DNA from: Shinella zoogloeoides
Lineage (GTDB): Bacteria > Pseudomonadota > Alphaproteobacteria > Rhizobiales > Rhizobiaceae
Direction: 5' to 3'
Assembly: GCF_020883495.1 (NCBI RefSeq)
Contig: NZ_CP086610.1
Location: forward strand, 973,501 to 1,037,500
Length of the DNA stretch: 64,000 nt
Each line of letters opens with the position of its first letter. The first letter of the stretch is position 1. A program made the position numbers and the translations under genes. Positions 42,641 through 51,903 of the stretch are shown here, one piece after another. Under the pieces are notes generated by a model that was not told the origin of the DNA, searched no databases, and saw nothing but the letters and a program-made list of their open reading frames with translations.

Positions 42641-43405
42641 ATGCAATGGACTGATGAGGCCATCGTTCTGGGCGTGCGGCGCCATGGCGAGACCTCGGTG
42701 ATCGCCGAGGTGATGACGCGCGGCCGCGGCCGGCATCTCGGCATGGTCCGGGGCGGGCGCTCGCGCGCCATGCAGCCGGTGCTTCAGCCGGGCAATTCCG
42801 TGGATGTGACCTGGCGGGCGCGGCTCGACGAGCATCTCGGCGAATTCCGCCTCGAACCGCTGGAGCTTCGCGCCGGCCGGCTGATGGAGACGGCGACGGC
42901 CGTCTATGGCGTGCAGGCCATGGCGGCGCTGCTGCGCTTCCTGCCGGAGCGCGATCCCCATCCCCATCTCTACGAGGCGCTGTCCGTCATCCTCGATCAC
43001 CTGCACGAGCCGGCCGATGCCGGCGAACTTTTCATCCGCTTCGAGCTTGCCGTGTTGAACGACCTCGGCTTCGGCCTCGACCTTCTCGAATGCGTGGCGA
43101 CCGGCAGCCGTGAAAACCTCTGCTACGTCTCGCCCAAATCCGGCCGCGCCGTCTCGCGCGAGGCGGGCGCGCCCTTTGCGGACAGGATGCTCGCGCTTCC
43201 CGCCTTCCTCGGCGACGAGAGCCGGCACGCGGCCGATGCCGCGGCGCTTGCCGACGGCTTCCGCCTGACGGCCTTCTTCCTCAACCGGCATGTCTGCGAG
43301 CCGCGCGGGCTGGAGCTGGCGAATGCCCGCGACGGCTTCGTGCAGGCGGCGCTGAAGGCGCTCGCCCTGCCGCGAAACGATCAACCCAGAGAGGCCCATG
43401 CATGA
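42641..43405 (+). CDS. recO: DNA repair protein RecO
   Basis: 254 residues. RecO works in RecFOR recombinational repair by loading RecA on SSB-coated DNA. Seen: [39 protein letters not shown] (N-terminal OB fold), [38 protein letters not shown] and RPL-like C-terminal helices. The ATG at 42641 gives the conserved start. Its stop overlaps the thioesterase start (ATGA). era lies 9 kb upstream rather than adjacent. Confidence 0.94.
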   Translation: MQWTDEAIVLGVRRHGETSVIAEVMTRGRGRHLGMVRGGRSRAMQPVLQPGNSVDVTWRARLDEHLGEFRLEPLELRAGRLMETATAVYGVQAMAALLRFLPERDPHPHLYEALSVILDHLHEPADAGELFIRFELAVLNDLGFGLDLLECVATGSRENLCYVSPKSGRAVSREAGAPFADRMLALPAFLGDESRHAADAAALADGFRLTAFFLNRHVCEPRGLELANARDGFVQAALKALALPRNDQPREAHA

Positions 43406-43911
43406 CGGTCGAAATCTATCCCGGGCTGACGGTCGGTAGCATCGGCACGCTGCCGCTCGACGTGGTGAAGCGAGACGGCGGGCTGAAGGTGCTGCAGGCG
43501 ATGCTTGCCGGCGACCTGCCCGCCCCGTCGATGGCCAAAACGCTCGCCTTCAGCATGACCGAGGTGGAGGAGGGGCGCGTCGTCTTCGCCGGCATGCCCT
43601 CCGCCGATCACCTCAATCCGCTCGGCACGGTGCATGGCGGCTGGACGGCGACGGTGATGGATTCGGCCCTCGGCTGCGCCGTCTTTTCCGTCATCAAGCC
43701 GGGCGAGGCCTATACGACCATCGAGTTCAAGCTGAACCTCGTGCGCCCGGTCCTGCCCGGCATGGGCGAGGTGTTCTGCGAAGGCAGGATCGTGCATCGC
43801 GGCCGCACCATCGCCACCTCGGAAGCGTGGCTGCGCGACGGCAAGGGCAAGCTGCTCGCCCACGGCACGGAAACCTGCGCCATCTTCCCCATCGAGAACC
43901 TGATGCGCTGA
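43402..43911 (+). CDS. PaaI-family (hotdog) thioesterase
   Basis: A 169-residue hotdog-fold protein: [31 protein letters not shown] holds the HGG motif and the central helix, then [14 protein letters not shown] and [18 protein letters not shown]. It hydrolyses an acyl- or aryl-CoA; substrate unknown. It overlaps recO by 4 bp, so it is translationally coupled. Confidence 0.88.
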   Translation: MTVEIYPGLTVGSIGTLPLDVVKRDGGLKVLQAMLAGDLPAPSMAKTLAFSMTEVEEGRVVFAGMPSADHLNPLGTVHGGWTATVMDSALGCAVFSVIKPGEAYTTIEFKLNLVRPVLPGMGEVFCEGRIVHRGRTIATSEAWLRDGKGKLLAHGTETCAIFPIENLMR

Positions 43912-44007
43912 CGGTCGAAGAGATCGCCGGCCTGAAACGTAACCCGTTTTGGCATCTGGCAAGAACCGGGTAGGTTGCCGCCCGGACCATGCCGTTCTGG
44001 AGTCGCA

Positions 44008-46854
44008 ATGCTGGAAATCCTCTCGCTGGTCGCCATCGGCCTCGCCCTCTATACCCTCAACGCCTCGCGCGGTAGCGCGCAGAAGCTTGGCGAGGAGGTG
44101 ATGCGCCTCAAGGCGGAGGTCGAGGCGCTGAAGGCCGGCGGCTTGTCCACGCCGCCCGCGCCGGTGGCCGAAGCCGCCCCGGAAACGGTCTCGTCCGCAG
44201 TGCCGGAAGATGCGGAGCCATCGGAGCAGGAGGAATTCTCCAGCCCCTGGGCCGCCGCGACGGCGAGCGAGGCCGGGAAGGGCCGCGCCATCTTCGGCGG
44301 TGCGCCCGCTGTCGCTGCACAGGCCGCTGCGGAGGGCGAAAAGGCGGAGAAGACCGTCACGGTGCCCGCCGCCGCGCCGGCAAGGCCGAAGGAAAGCTTC
44401 GAGAGCCGCATCGGCGCGCGCTGGGCCGTCTGGGTCGGCGGCATCGCGCTCGCGCTCGGCGGTATCTTCATGGTCAAGTATTCCATCGAGGCGGGATTGC
44501 TCAGCCCCGCCGTGCGGCTGTCGCTGGCGGCGGCCTTCGGCCTCGTGCTGATGGCGGTCGGCGAATTCGTGCGCCGCCGCACCCAGCCGCTCATCGCCAA
44601 TGCCTTCCAGAACGCCATGATCCCGGGCGTGCTGACGGCCGCCGGGTCCATCACGCTCTTCGCCGTCACCTATGTCGCCCACGCGTTCTACGGTTATCTC
44701 GGCGCGCCCGCCGCTTTCGCGCTGCTTGCCATCGTCGCCTTCGCGACGATCGGCCTGTCGCTGCTGCACGGGCAGGCGCTTGCCGGCCTCGGCCTCCTTG
44801 CCTCCATGCTGACGCCCGCTCTGGTCTCCACCAGCGATCCGAGCCCCTGGAGCCTCTTCGGTTTCCTCTCCGTCGCATGGCTCGCCACCTTCGCGGCCTC
44901 CCGCATCCGTGGCTGGCAGGTCGTGCCGGCGCTCGCCAATGCCGGCATGGCGCTCTGGGCGCTGCTCTATCTCGCCGGGGCCGACAATGCCGAGGCGATG
45001 CCGGTCCTGCTGGCCATGCTCGTTCTTGCCCTCGGCCACGGCCTGATCTGGCCCGGTGGCCTTGTGGCGGAAGACCGGCCGCCCGAGCCGGGCGTCGCCT
45101 CGATCGCCCCACTCGACCGCCTCTTCACCCCGCCTGCCGTCGCCGTGTCGCTCACCGGCGCGCTCGCCATGGGCTTCCCGGCGCTGATGCTGGCGAGCAC
45201 CGTCCCCACGGTCGCCTCCGCCGACCATGGCTTTGCCATCGTCGTCCTCGCGCTCGCCGTTCTCGGCGCGTTGCGCGGCTGGGCCGTCTATCCGGCGATC
45301 CTCTCCGCCATCGTCGCCGTCGTCGGCACGGTGCGGATGGTCGGCCTGCCGGCTGCCGGGCTGATCGGCGACTTTACCAATCTTGCGCCGCCGACGCTGG
45401 ATGGCAGCGAACCGCTGCCCTTCCCGGTTCCCGTCCTCGGCTCGGTTCCCGCCAATCTGCTCCTCTTGCTCGCCGTCGCCTATGCCGCCGTGGGCCTTGC
45501 CGCCGTGCGCCTGCGGCTGGCCGGCTCCGCTCCCTTCGCCGCGATATGGAGCCTGCTTGCTCCGGCCGTGCCTTTCGCCATCCTCGCCGTCAGCTTCTTC
45601 AATCTCGGCAATCTCTCCTTCGATCCGAAGCACGGCCTGCTCGCGGTCGTGTTCGGCCTCGTCTTCCTCGCCGCGGCGGAAGGTTTTTCGCGCGGGCGGA
45701 GTGAGGGCGGGGAAGGGCTTTTCATCCCGCAATGGACGCTCGCCGCCGGCGGCTTCGCCTTCCTCGTTCTGGCGCTGCATGCCCTGACGGACGGCCTTGT
45801 CACCACGCTCGGCATCGCGCTTCTCGGCGCTGTCGCCGTCTACGCCACGCGCCTTCGCCGCTGGCCGGTGCTGCCCTGGCTGATGGCCGCCGCCGCCGCC
45901 GTGGTCGCCGGCCGGATCGGCTGGGAGCCGACCATCGTCGGCGCGGCGAACCTGTCGAAAACGCCGGTCTTCAACCAGCTTCTCGCCGGTTACGGCATAC
46001 CGGCGGCGCTGCTCGCGCTCTCGGCCTTCGAACTACGCCGCTGGCCGGGCGAGCGCATCCGCAATCTTCTTCAGGCCCTCGCCAGCCTCTTCCTGCTGCT
46101 GACCGCCGCGATCCTCGTGCGCCACGGCATGAATGGCGGTGTGCTCGACAGTTCCACGCCGACGCTCGGCGAACAGTCGGTCTATACGCTGCTGGTCATC
46201 GGCGCCTCGGCGATCATGATGTCGCTCGACCTGAAATCGCCGAGCCCGGTCTTCCGCTATGGCTCGATGGTCGTGGGCGGGCTTTCGGTCCTGTCGGTGC
46301 TGAGCGCCCATTTCATCGGCCTCAATCCCTATCTGACCGGCGAACTGCTCGGCAAATGGCCGTTCTTCGATCTCCTGCTCGTCGGCTACCTGCTGCCGGG
46401 TATCGCCTATGGCGGCCTCGCCTGGTATGCGCGGGATCGCCGGCCGCTGCCCTATGTCGTCATGCTCGCGCTGTCCGGCGTGGCGCTCGTCTTCGCCTGG
46501 GTCACGCTCAGCGTGCGCCGCTACTGGCATGGTGAAAGCATCGCGGAATGGAAGGGCTTCCTCCAGCCGGAAACCTACACCTATTCCGTCGTCTGGCTGC
46601 TGCTCGGCGTGCTGCTGCTGGCGGTTGGCTCGAAGGTCGATTCCAGGAGCATCCGCCTTGCCTCCGCCGGTCTCGTGCTGATCGCCGTCGTCAAGGTCTT
46701 CCTCATCGACATGTCGAACCTTGAAGGCATCCTGCGCGCGCTCTCCTTCATCGGCCTCGGCGCGGTGCTCATCGGCATCGGCCTGTTCTACCAGAAGATC
46801 CTCTCGGGAAAGTCCGGGACGGGCGAAAAGGCGGAATTGAACGTGTCGTCCTGA
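44008..46854 (+). CDS. DUF2339 polytopic membrane protein (948 aa)
   Basis: An N-terminal helix (LEILSLVAIGLALYTL), a coiled-coil-like KAEVEALK segment and a low-complexity Ala/Glu/Pro linker (about 30-130) lead into ESRIGARWAVWVGGIALALGGIFMVKYSIEAG, the DUF2339 hallmark. More than twenty hydrophobic segments follow to the C-terminus. It is an inner-membrane protein of unknown function; large size and repeated helices are typical of the family. The ATG at 44008 has GGAG upstream. Monocistronic or weakly linked to the HD gene 36 bp later. Confidence 0.88.
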   Translation: MLEILSLVAIGLALYTLNASRGSAQKLGEEVMRLKAEVEALKAGGLSTPPAPVAEAAPETVSSAVPEDAEPSEQEEFSSPWAAATASEAGKGRAIFGGAPAVAAQAAAEGEKAEKTVTVPAAAPARPKESFESRIGARWAVWVGGIALALGGIFMVKYSIEAGLLSPAVRLSLAAAFGLVLMAVGEFVRRRTQPLIANAFQNAMIPGVLTAAGSITLFAVTYVAHAFYGYLGAPAAFALLAIVAFATIGLSLLHGQALAGLGLLASMLTPALVSTSDPSPWSLFGFLSVAWLATFAASRIRGWQVVPALANAGMALWALLYLAGADNAEAMPVLLAMLVLALGHGLIWPGGLVAEDRPPEPGVASIAPLDRLFTPPAVAVSLTGALAMGFPALMLASTVPTVASADHGFAIVVLALAVLGALRGWAVYPAILSAIVAVVGTVRMVGLPAAGLIGDFTNLAPPTLDGSEPLPFPVPVLGSVPANLLLLLAVAYAAVGLAAVRLRLAGSAPFAAIWSLLAPAVPFAILAVSFFNLGNLSFDPKHGLLAVVFGLVFLAAAEGFSRGRSEGGEGLFIPQWTLAAGGFAFLVLALHALTDGLVTTLGIALLGAVAVYATRLRRWPVLPWLMAAAAAVVAGRIGWEPTIVGAANLSKTPVFNQLLAGYGIPAALLALSAFELRRWPGERIRNLLQALASLFLLLTAAILVRHGMNGGVLDSSTPTLGEQSVYTLLVIGASAIMMSLDLKSPSPVFRYGSMVVGGLSVLSVLSAHFIGLNPYLTGELLGKWPFFDLLLVGYLLPGIAYGGLAWYARDRRPLPYVVMLALSGVALVFAWVTLSVRRYWHGESIAEWKGFLQPETYTYSVVWLLLGVLLLAVGSKVDSRSIRLASAGLVLIAVVKVFLIDMSNLEGILRALSFIGLGAVLIGIGLFYQKILSGKSGTGEKAELNVSS

Positions 46855-46890
46855 CAGGCTAGGTCTGGAGCATTCAAGTCCGGATCGCTC

Positions 46891-47544
46891 ATGTCCTTCG
46901 CCTGCCTCGCCGCCGCCTTCTCGCCGCTTGCGGACCTTGCCGAGCGCCTGCTGCCGCAGGCCTTCGCCGCCGATGACGGCTCGCACGATGCCGCGCATCT
47001 CATCCGCGTGTGGAAGAGCGCCCGCCGCATCCAGGCGGAGGAGGGCGGGGACCTGCGCCTTCTGGCCGCCGCCGTGCTGCTGCACGATTGCGTGGCCGTG
47101 GAGAAGAATTCGCCGCTGCGCGCCGAGGCCTCGCGCCTTGCCGCCGAAAAGGCCGCCGGCCTGCTCGCCGCCGAAGGCTGGAGCGAAACGGATGTGGCGG
47201 CCGTCTCTCACGCCATCCTCACCCACAGTTTTTCGGCCGGTATTCCGCCGGAAACGCTGGAGGCGAGGATCGTGCAGGATGCCGACCGGCTCGACGCCAT
47301 CGGCATGGTGGGCGCGGCGCGTTGCTTCTACATTGCCGGGCGCATGGGCAGCGGCCTCTACGATCCGCTGGATCCGCTTGCCGAGCACCGCCCGCTGGAC
47401 GACAAGGCCTTCGCCATCGATCATTTCGAGGTCAAACTCTTCAGGCTCGCGGACGGCTTCCAGACGGCGGCGGGCGCGCGGATGGCGAAGGACCGCACGC
47501 AGCGCCTCCGGGCGATCCGTGACATGCTTCTGGATGAAATCTGA
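46891..47544 (+). CDS. HD-domain phosphohydrolase
   Basis: 217 residues with the HD pattern: DDGSHDAAHLIRVW (first His), AVLLHDCVAV (His-Asp) and VQDADRLDAIG (final Asp). It resembles the YedJ/predicted HD hydrolase group, metal-dependent phosphohydrolases acting on nucleotides or phosphate esters; substrate unknown. No signal peptide. It lies between the DUF2339 and MOSC genes on the same strand. Confidence 0.87.
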   Translation: MSFACLAAAFSPLADLAERLLPQAFAADDGSHDAAHLIRVWKSARRIQAEEGGDLRLLAAAVLLHDCVAVEKNSPLRAEASRLAAEKAAGLLAAEGWSETDVAAVSHAILTHSFSAGIPPETLEARIVQDADRLDAIGMVGAARCFYIAGRMGSGLYDPLDPLAEHRPLDDKAFAIDHFEVKLFRLADGFQTAAGARMAKDRTQRLRAIRDMLLDEI

Positions 47545-47622
47545 AGAAAAACATGCTTTTGTGCCGCCGGATTGAATCGGTTCGGCAAAGCGTTGAATCA
47601 TAGCGTCAGGAAAGGTCGCCCC

Positions 47623-48468
47623 ATGCAGGTCGAAGGCCTCAATATCCATCCGCTGAAGAGCGGCCGCGCCATCCCGGTCGAAAGCGCGACCATCCGCCTC
47701 GACGGCCTTGCCGGCGACCGGCGCTATATGGTCGTGGAGCCGGACGGCCGTTTCATCACCCAGCGCGAACTCCAGCCGCTCGCCCGCGTCGAGGCGACCG
47801 CGGTCGGCGAAAGCCTTCTGCTGGAAATGGAAGGCCGCCAGCTTCTCGCGAGCTTCGAGCCGGATGACCGCCTCGACGTGACCGTCTGGGACAGCGCGGT
47901 CAACGCCGCCGTCGCCGATGAGGCCGTGAACGATGTCCTGTCGGACTGGCTCGCCCGCCCGGTCAAGCTGGTGCATATGGATGCGCTGGCGCACCGCGCC
48001 GAGGGCGAGGACTGGGCCGGCGCCCCGGCCCCCGTCTGCTTTGCGGACGGCTTCCCCGTCCTCGTCACCACGACCGGCTCGCTGGCCGATCTCAACCGCA
48101 CGCTCGTCGCCAAGGGGCAGGAGCCGGTCGGCATGGACCGCTTCCGCACCAATATCCTCGTTTCCTGCGACGATCCCTGGGCGGAAGACCTCTGGGAAGC
48201 GATCGAGATCAACGGCGTCGTCTTCGATTTCGTCAAACCCTGCGCCCGCTGCATCATGACCACGCAGGACCAGATGACCGGCGAGCGCATCGGCGGCAAC
48301 CCCATCCAGGGCCTCGCCGAAAAACGCATGTCCGCCGACCGCCGCGTGCCCGGCGTGCTTTTCGGCTGGAACGCGGTGCCGCGCGGCGAGGGGGAAGTGC
48401 GCCTTGGAGACGCGGTGCGGGTGGTGAAGACGCGGGAAGAGCGCTGGCCGATGAAGGTTCGCGCCTGA
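47623..48468 (+). CDS. MOSC-domain molybdenum protein (YcbX/mARC-like)
   Basis: 281 residues. An N-terminal beta-barrel domain (VEGLNIHPLKSGRAIPVESATIRLDGLAGDRRYMVV) precedes a MOSC domain (about 125-275). The Cys of the VKPCARCIMTTQD motif (Cys207, with Cys210) is the expected molybdenum ligand. Relatives reduce N-hydroxylated compounds. There is no fused ferredoxin domain, so electrons must come from another protein. AGG precedes the ATG at 47623. Confidence 0.9.
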   Translation: MQVEGLNIHPLKSGRAIPVESATIRLDGLAGDRRYMVVEPDGRFITQRELQPLARVEATAVGESLLLEMEGRQLLASFEPDDRLDVTVWDSAVNAAVADEAVNDVLSDWLARPVKLVHMDALAHRAEGEDWAGAPAPVCFADGFPVLVTTTGSLADLNRTLVAKGQEPVGMDRFRTNILVSCDDPWAEDLWEAIEINGVVFDFVKPCARCIMTTQDQMTGERIGGNPIQGLAEKRMSADRRVPGVLFGWNAVPRGEGEVRLGDAVRVVKTREERWPMKVRA

Positions 48469-48514
48469 GCCTCGTCATCGTTTATCTTGTGATCCTGACA
48501 GTGGGGTATTATGT

Positions 48515-48531
48515 ATATCCCATCGGGATAT
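48515..48531. promoter_or_regulatory. Candidate VapBC operator
   Basis: Inverted repeat ATATCCC-ATC-GGGATAT, 17 bp before the vapB start and just after a TATTAT sequence (48508-48513) that could be the -10 box. Toxin-antitoxin operons are usually autorepressed at such palindromes. Confidence 0.6.
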
Positions 48532-48547
48532 CACGGGAGCGTGCGAT

Positions 48548-48781
48548 ATGGCCAATTCGACTGTCTTCACCAGCAATCGCAGTCAGGCGGTGCGCCTTCC
48601 CAAGGCGGTCGCCTTCCCGGAGGACGTGCATGTGGTCGATGTTCTCAAGATCGGCCGCAGCCGCGTCATCGTTCCGCAGGGCCAGAGATGGGACGATCTT
48701 TTCCTGAACGGGCCGCGCGTCAGCGACGATTTCATGCCCGAGCGGGAGCAGCCGGCGGCGGAAGAACGCGAGTCCTTCTGA
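48548..48781 (+). CDS. vapB: VapB-type antitoxin
   Basis: 77 residues. The N-terminal SpoVT/AbrB-like DNA-binding domain (FTSNRSQAVRLPKAVAFPEDVHVVDVLKIGRSRVIVPQG) is typical of VapB partners of VapC. The C-terminal Glu-rich tail should bind and block the toxin. It begins 17 bp after a palindrome and overlaps vapC by one base. Confidence 0.88.
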   Translation: MANSTVFTSNRSQAVRLPKAVAFPEDVHVVDVLKIGRSRVIVPQGQRWDDLFLNGPRVSDDFMPEREQPAAEERESF

Positions 48782-49179
48782 TGCTGGCCTATATGCTCGA
48801 CACGAATATCTGCATCTATGTGATGAAGACCTATCCGCCTGCGGTTCGCGAGAAGTTCAACGCGCTGGCGGAGCAGCTTTGCATATCGAGCATCACGCTC
48901 GCGGAACTGCATTACGGCGCGGAAAAATCGGCGCGCCGGGCTGAGAACCTCATGGCGATCGAGCACTTTGTCGCGCGGCTGGAGGTTCTGCCCTTCGCGG
49001 CCAGGGCCGCCGCGCATTACGGGCAGGTTCGGGCGGAGCTTGAAAGGGCCGGCACGCCATGCGGTCCGCACGACATGCAGATCGGCGGCCATGCCCGCAG
49101 CGAAGGCTTGATCGTCGTGACGAACAATCTCAGGGAGTTTGCGCGCATGCCGGGGCTAAGGGCCGAGAACTGGCTGTAA
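48781..49179 (+). CDS. vapC: VapC-type PIN-domain toxin
   Basis: 132 residues. PIN nuclease motifs: YMLDTNICIYV (first Asp), SSITLAELHYG (Glu), GPHDMQIGGHARSEG (third Asp) and VVTNNLREFARMPGL. In family members this site cleaves tRNA or rRNA. The start at 48781 overlaps the vapB stop by one base, so the toxin is translationally coupled to its antitoxin. All key residues appear intact. Confidence 0.9.
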   Translation: MLAYMLDTNICIYVMKTYPPAVREKFNALAEQLCISSITLAELHYGAEKSARRAENLMAIEHFVARLEVLPFAARAAAHYGQVRAELERAGTPCGPHDMQIGGHARSEGLIVVTNNLREFARMPGLRAENWL

Positions 49180-49209
49180 CCGTCCCTTGCCGCCTGCCGG
49201 GCGGGAATG

Positions 49210-50202
49210 TCACACCCACCCCCGCCGCTTGAAATACAGGAACGGCACAAGCGCCGAGAGGACCATGAGGCCGACGGCCCAGGGGTAGCCGAGGTGCCAT
49301 TGCAGCTCGGGCATCAGCTCGAAATTCATGCCGTAGACCGAGGCGACCAGCGTCGGCGGCAGGAAGACGACCGAGGCGACGGTGAAGATCTTGATGATCT
49401 GGTTCTGCTCGAGATTGATGAGGCCGAGCGTCGCGTCGAGCAGGAAGTTGATCTTGCCCGAGAGGAAGGCGGCGTGGTCGCCGAGCGAGGAGGCGTCGCG
49501 CTGCACGAGCTTGACGAGCTGGCGGATTTCCTTCGACGGCCGGCGGGCGGGGGTCTCTATCGCCGCGTGATAGGCCGCGAGCCGGGAGACGGAAACGAGG
49601 CTTTCGCGCACGCCGCTGAGGAAATCGCCCTTGCGGCCGAGCTGTTCGATCACGGCCTCCAGGTCGCGCGTCTTCTTGCTCGACGTCGCCTTCTTGCTGC
49701 GGAAAACCTCGTGCGAGAGCACGTCGATCTCGTTGCCGAGCCGCTCCAGCACGTCCGCCATGCGGTCGATGACGGATTCGATGAGGCCGAGCATGACATC
49801 CTCACCGGTCTCGTAGCTGTGGCCGTTGCCGCGCAGCGCCCGATGGCAGAAGACGGAGAAGGGTTTGGCGTCCGCATAGCGCACCGTCACCAGCGTCGGT
49901 CCATGCAGGATGAAGGTCACCGGCATCTTGGCCGGCTCGTCGCTGTCGAGATTGGTCAGCGCCGTCATCGTCAGGAAGGCCGCGCCGTCTTCCTGGTAGA
50001 GGCGGGCGGAAAGCTCGATATCCTCCATCTCTTCACGCGTCGGGATGGAGATGTGCAGGGCGGCCTCGACCTCCCGCACTTCCTCCAGCGTGGGGCTGAG
50101 GAGGTCGTACCACAGGGCGGGGGAAATCGCCTGCTCGATGGCCGGGTTGGAAATTTCGCGCAGGCAAAAGCGGTCAGCCTTGCGGGCATAGATCTGCAAC
50201 AT
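49210..50202 (-). CDS. corA: CorA-type magnesium/divalent metal transporter
   Basis: 330 residues. A soluble N-terminal funnel domain (about 1-250) is followed by two C-terminal membrane helices (about 270-290 and 305-322) joined by the YGMNFELMPE signature. The pentameric channel carries Mg2+, and in relatives Co2+ or Ni2+. The start MLQIYARKADRF is conserved in rhizobial CorA. No adjacent transport gene. Confidence 0.92.
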   Translation of the reverse strand: MLQIYARKADRFCLREISNPAIEQAISPALWYDLLSPTLEEVREVEAALHISIPTREEMEDIELSARLYQEDGAAFLTMTALTNLDSDEPAKMPVTFILHGPTLVTVRYADAKPFSVFCHRALRGNGHSYETGEDVMLGLIESVIDRMADVLERLGNEIDVLSHEVFRSKKATSSKKTRDLEAVIEQLGRKGDFLSGVRESLVSVSRLAAYHAAIETPARRPSKEIRQLVKLVQRDASSLGDHAAFLSGKINFLLDATLGLINLEQNQIIKIFTVASVVFLPPTLVASVYGMNFELMPELQWHLGYPWAVGLMVLSALVPFLYFKRRGWV

Positions 50203-50502
50203 GCTTCACTCCTTTGAGGGCGTTCGCGCCGCCCGGAGCGAAGCTGAAGTCGCTACCGGACAGGTCTTTCGATTGCTCTCGATAGTCGACTGTCGGGGTC
50301 CATTGATCTTATCCGGGTTAATGTTGGCGCCGTATGACACCTGCGGGTGGCATGCGCCCAAAATGCTGCCGCGTCAAGCACATCCGCCGGGATGCTGAAT
50401 CGGATTGTTTCATCAATCCCGTTGATCGCGCGGTCAATTAAATTCGCTTTCGTTCATCGATCTCCCGTCGTAGCTTTCGCGCACAGAATCCGGGAGAAGC
50501 CT
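50203..50502. other. Divergent corA/MFS intergenic region
   Basis: About 300 bp. The frame entering the MFS gene is open upstream to 50347 but has no homology-like content. No structured element recognised; promoters for both genes are expected. Confidence 0.4.
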
Positions 50503-51738
50503 ATGTCCGCCCCATCCACAGTCGCGGCGCCCGCCGCCAGCCGGCCCATGCCCTGGCTGATTATTGTCGCCGGCTCGCTGATCGCCGTGCTCACCTTCGG
50601 CCCGCGCTCGGCCATGGGCTTCTTCCAGTTGCCCATGCTGCAGGATACCGGCTGGGACCGCACGACCTTCGGCCTCGCCATGGCGTTGCAGAACCTTGCC
50701 TGGGGCGTCAGCCAGCCGTTCTTCGGCGCCATCGCCGACAAGTTCGGCACCTGGCGCGTGCTGCTCGTCTCGGGCCTCGTCTATGCGCTCGGCCTCTTCC
50801 TGATGTCGCTCGGCACCTCGCCGCTCTGGCTGCATGTCGGCGGCGGCGTGCTGGTGGGGCTCGGCGTCGGGGCCGGCTCCTTCGGCATCCTGCTTTCCGC
50901 CTTCGCGCGAAACGTCACGCCGGACCAGCGCTCCATGGCCTTCGGCATCTGCACGGCGGCCGGTTCCGCTGGCATGTTCCTCTTCGCGCCGCTGTCGCAG
51001 GGCCTCATCAGCGCCTATGGCTGGTCGGACAGCCTCGTCTATCTCGGCATGCTGATGCTGCTCGTGCCGCTGATCGCCATTCCGCTGCGCGGCAATTCCT
51101 CCTCCGGCATCACCGCCGCCAGCGAATACAAGCAGACTATCGGCGAGGCGCTGAAGGAAGCGCTCGGCCACCGCAGCTACCTGCTGCTGGTCGCTGGCTT
51201 CTTCGTCTGCGGCTATCAGGTTGCCTTCATCACCGCACATTTTCCGGCCTATCTCGGCGATATCGGCATCGATGCGCGCTACGCCGTGATCGCGCTGGCG
51301 CTGATCGGCTTCTTCAACATCATCGGCTCGCTCGCCGCCGGCTTCATCGGCCAGCGCTACTCGAAACCTTACTTCCTCGCCTATATCTACATTGCCCGGT
51401 CGGTCGCGGTCTCCGCCTTCATCCTGCTGCCGAAGTCGCCGGCCTCGGTCGTCATCTTCGCCATCGTGATGGGCCTTCTCTGGCTCTCCACCGTGCCGCC
51501 GACCAACGGCCTCGTCGCCATCATGTTCGGCACGAAGCATCTCGGCCTTCTCGGCGGCATCGTCTTCCTGTCGCATCAGGTCGGCTCGTTCCTCGGCGTG
51601 TGGATGGGCGGCTATCTCTACGACCATTTCGGCACCTACGATCCGGTCTGGTGGCTGGGCGTCGCGCTCGGCCTCTTCGCGGCCGTCGTGCATTGGCCCA
51701 TCGAGGAGCGGGGCGTTCCGCGCCCGGCGGCCGCCTGA
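50503..51738 (+). CDS. MFS transporter (12 TM)
   Basis: 411 residues with about 12 hydrophobic helices. Seen: AIADKFGTWRVLLVSG (motif A between TM2 and TM3), VGLGVGAGSFGILLSAFARNVTPDQRSMAFG, and a second-half repeat. The overall pattern fits the monocarboxylate/oxalate-formate-like MFS group. Substrate unknown. The ATG at 50503 has CGGGAG upstream. A terminator follows, separating it from the nad operon. Confidence 0.85.
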   Translation: MSAPSTVAAPAASRPMPWLIIVAGSLIAVLTFGPRSAMGFFQLPMLQDTGWDRTTFGLAMALQNLAWGVSQPFFGAIADKFGTWRVLLVSGLVYALGLFLMSLGTSPLWLHVGGGVLVGLGVGAGSFGILLSAFARNVTPDQRSMAFGICTAAGSAGMFLFAPLSQGLISAYGWSDSLVYLGMLMLLVPLIAIPLRGNSSSGITAASEYKQTIGEALKEALGHRSYLLLVAGFFVCGYQVAFITAHFPAYLGDIGIDARYAVIALALIGFFNIIGSLAAGFIGQRYSKPYFLAYIYIARSVAVSAFILLPKSPASVVIFAIVMGLLWLSTVPPTNGLVAIMFGTKHLGLLGGIVFLSHQVGSFLGVWMGGYLYDHFGTYDPVWWLGVALGLFAAVVHWPIEERGVPRPAAA

Positions 51739-51748
51739 GCCGAACATC

Positions 51749-51780
51749 AGCCCCGCCGGAAGGAATTCGGCGGGGCTTCT
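51749..51780 (+). terminator. Terminator after MFS gene
   Basis: Perfect 10-bp stem AGCCCCGCCG/CGGCGGGGCT with a 9-nt loop, followed by TCTT. Strong stem, weak T-run. Confidence 0.65.
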
Positions 51781-51842
51781 TGCAAAGCGTCACAAAAGTT
51801 TCTAAATCTGAAGCACCGGCCATGCCGGTTTTCTTTTAAGGC

Positions 51843-51867
51843 TATTATGCTCAAGTTGAGCAAAATA
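51843..51867. promoter_or_regulatory. Candidate NadQ operator upstream of nadA
   Basis: Perfect 15-bp inverted repeat TGCTCAA-G-TTGAGCA (51848-51862), extended to 25 bp by TATT/AATA arms with one mismatched pair. It lies 37 bp before the nadA start at 51904. The NadQ gene is in the same locus, so NadQ is the likely binder; inference. Confidence 0.65.
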
Positions 51868-51903
51868 GCGAAGCTGCCGGAAACGGCGCAGGAGGAGGGT
51901 TCC

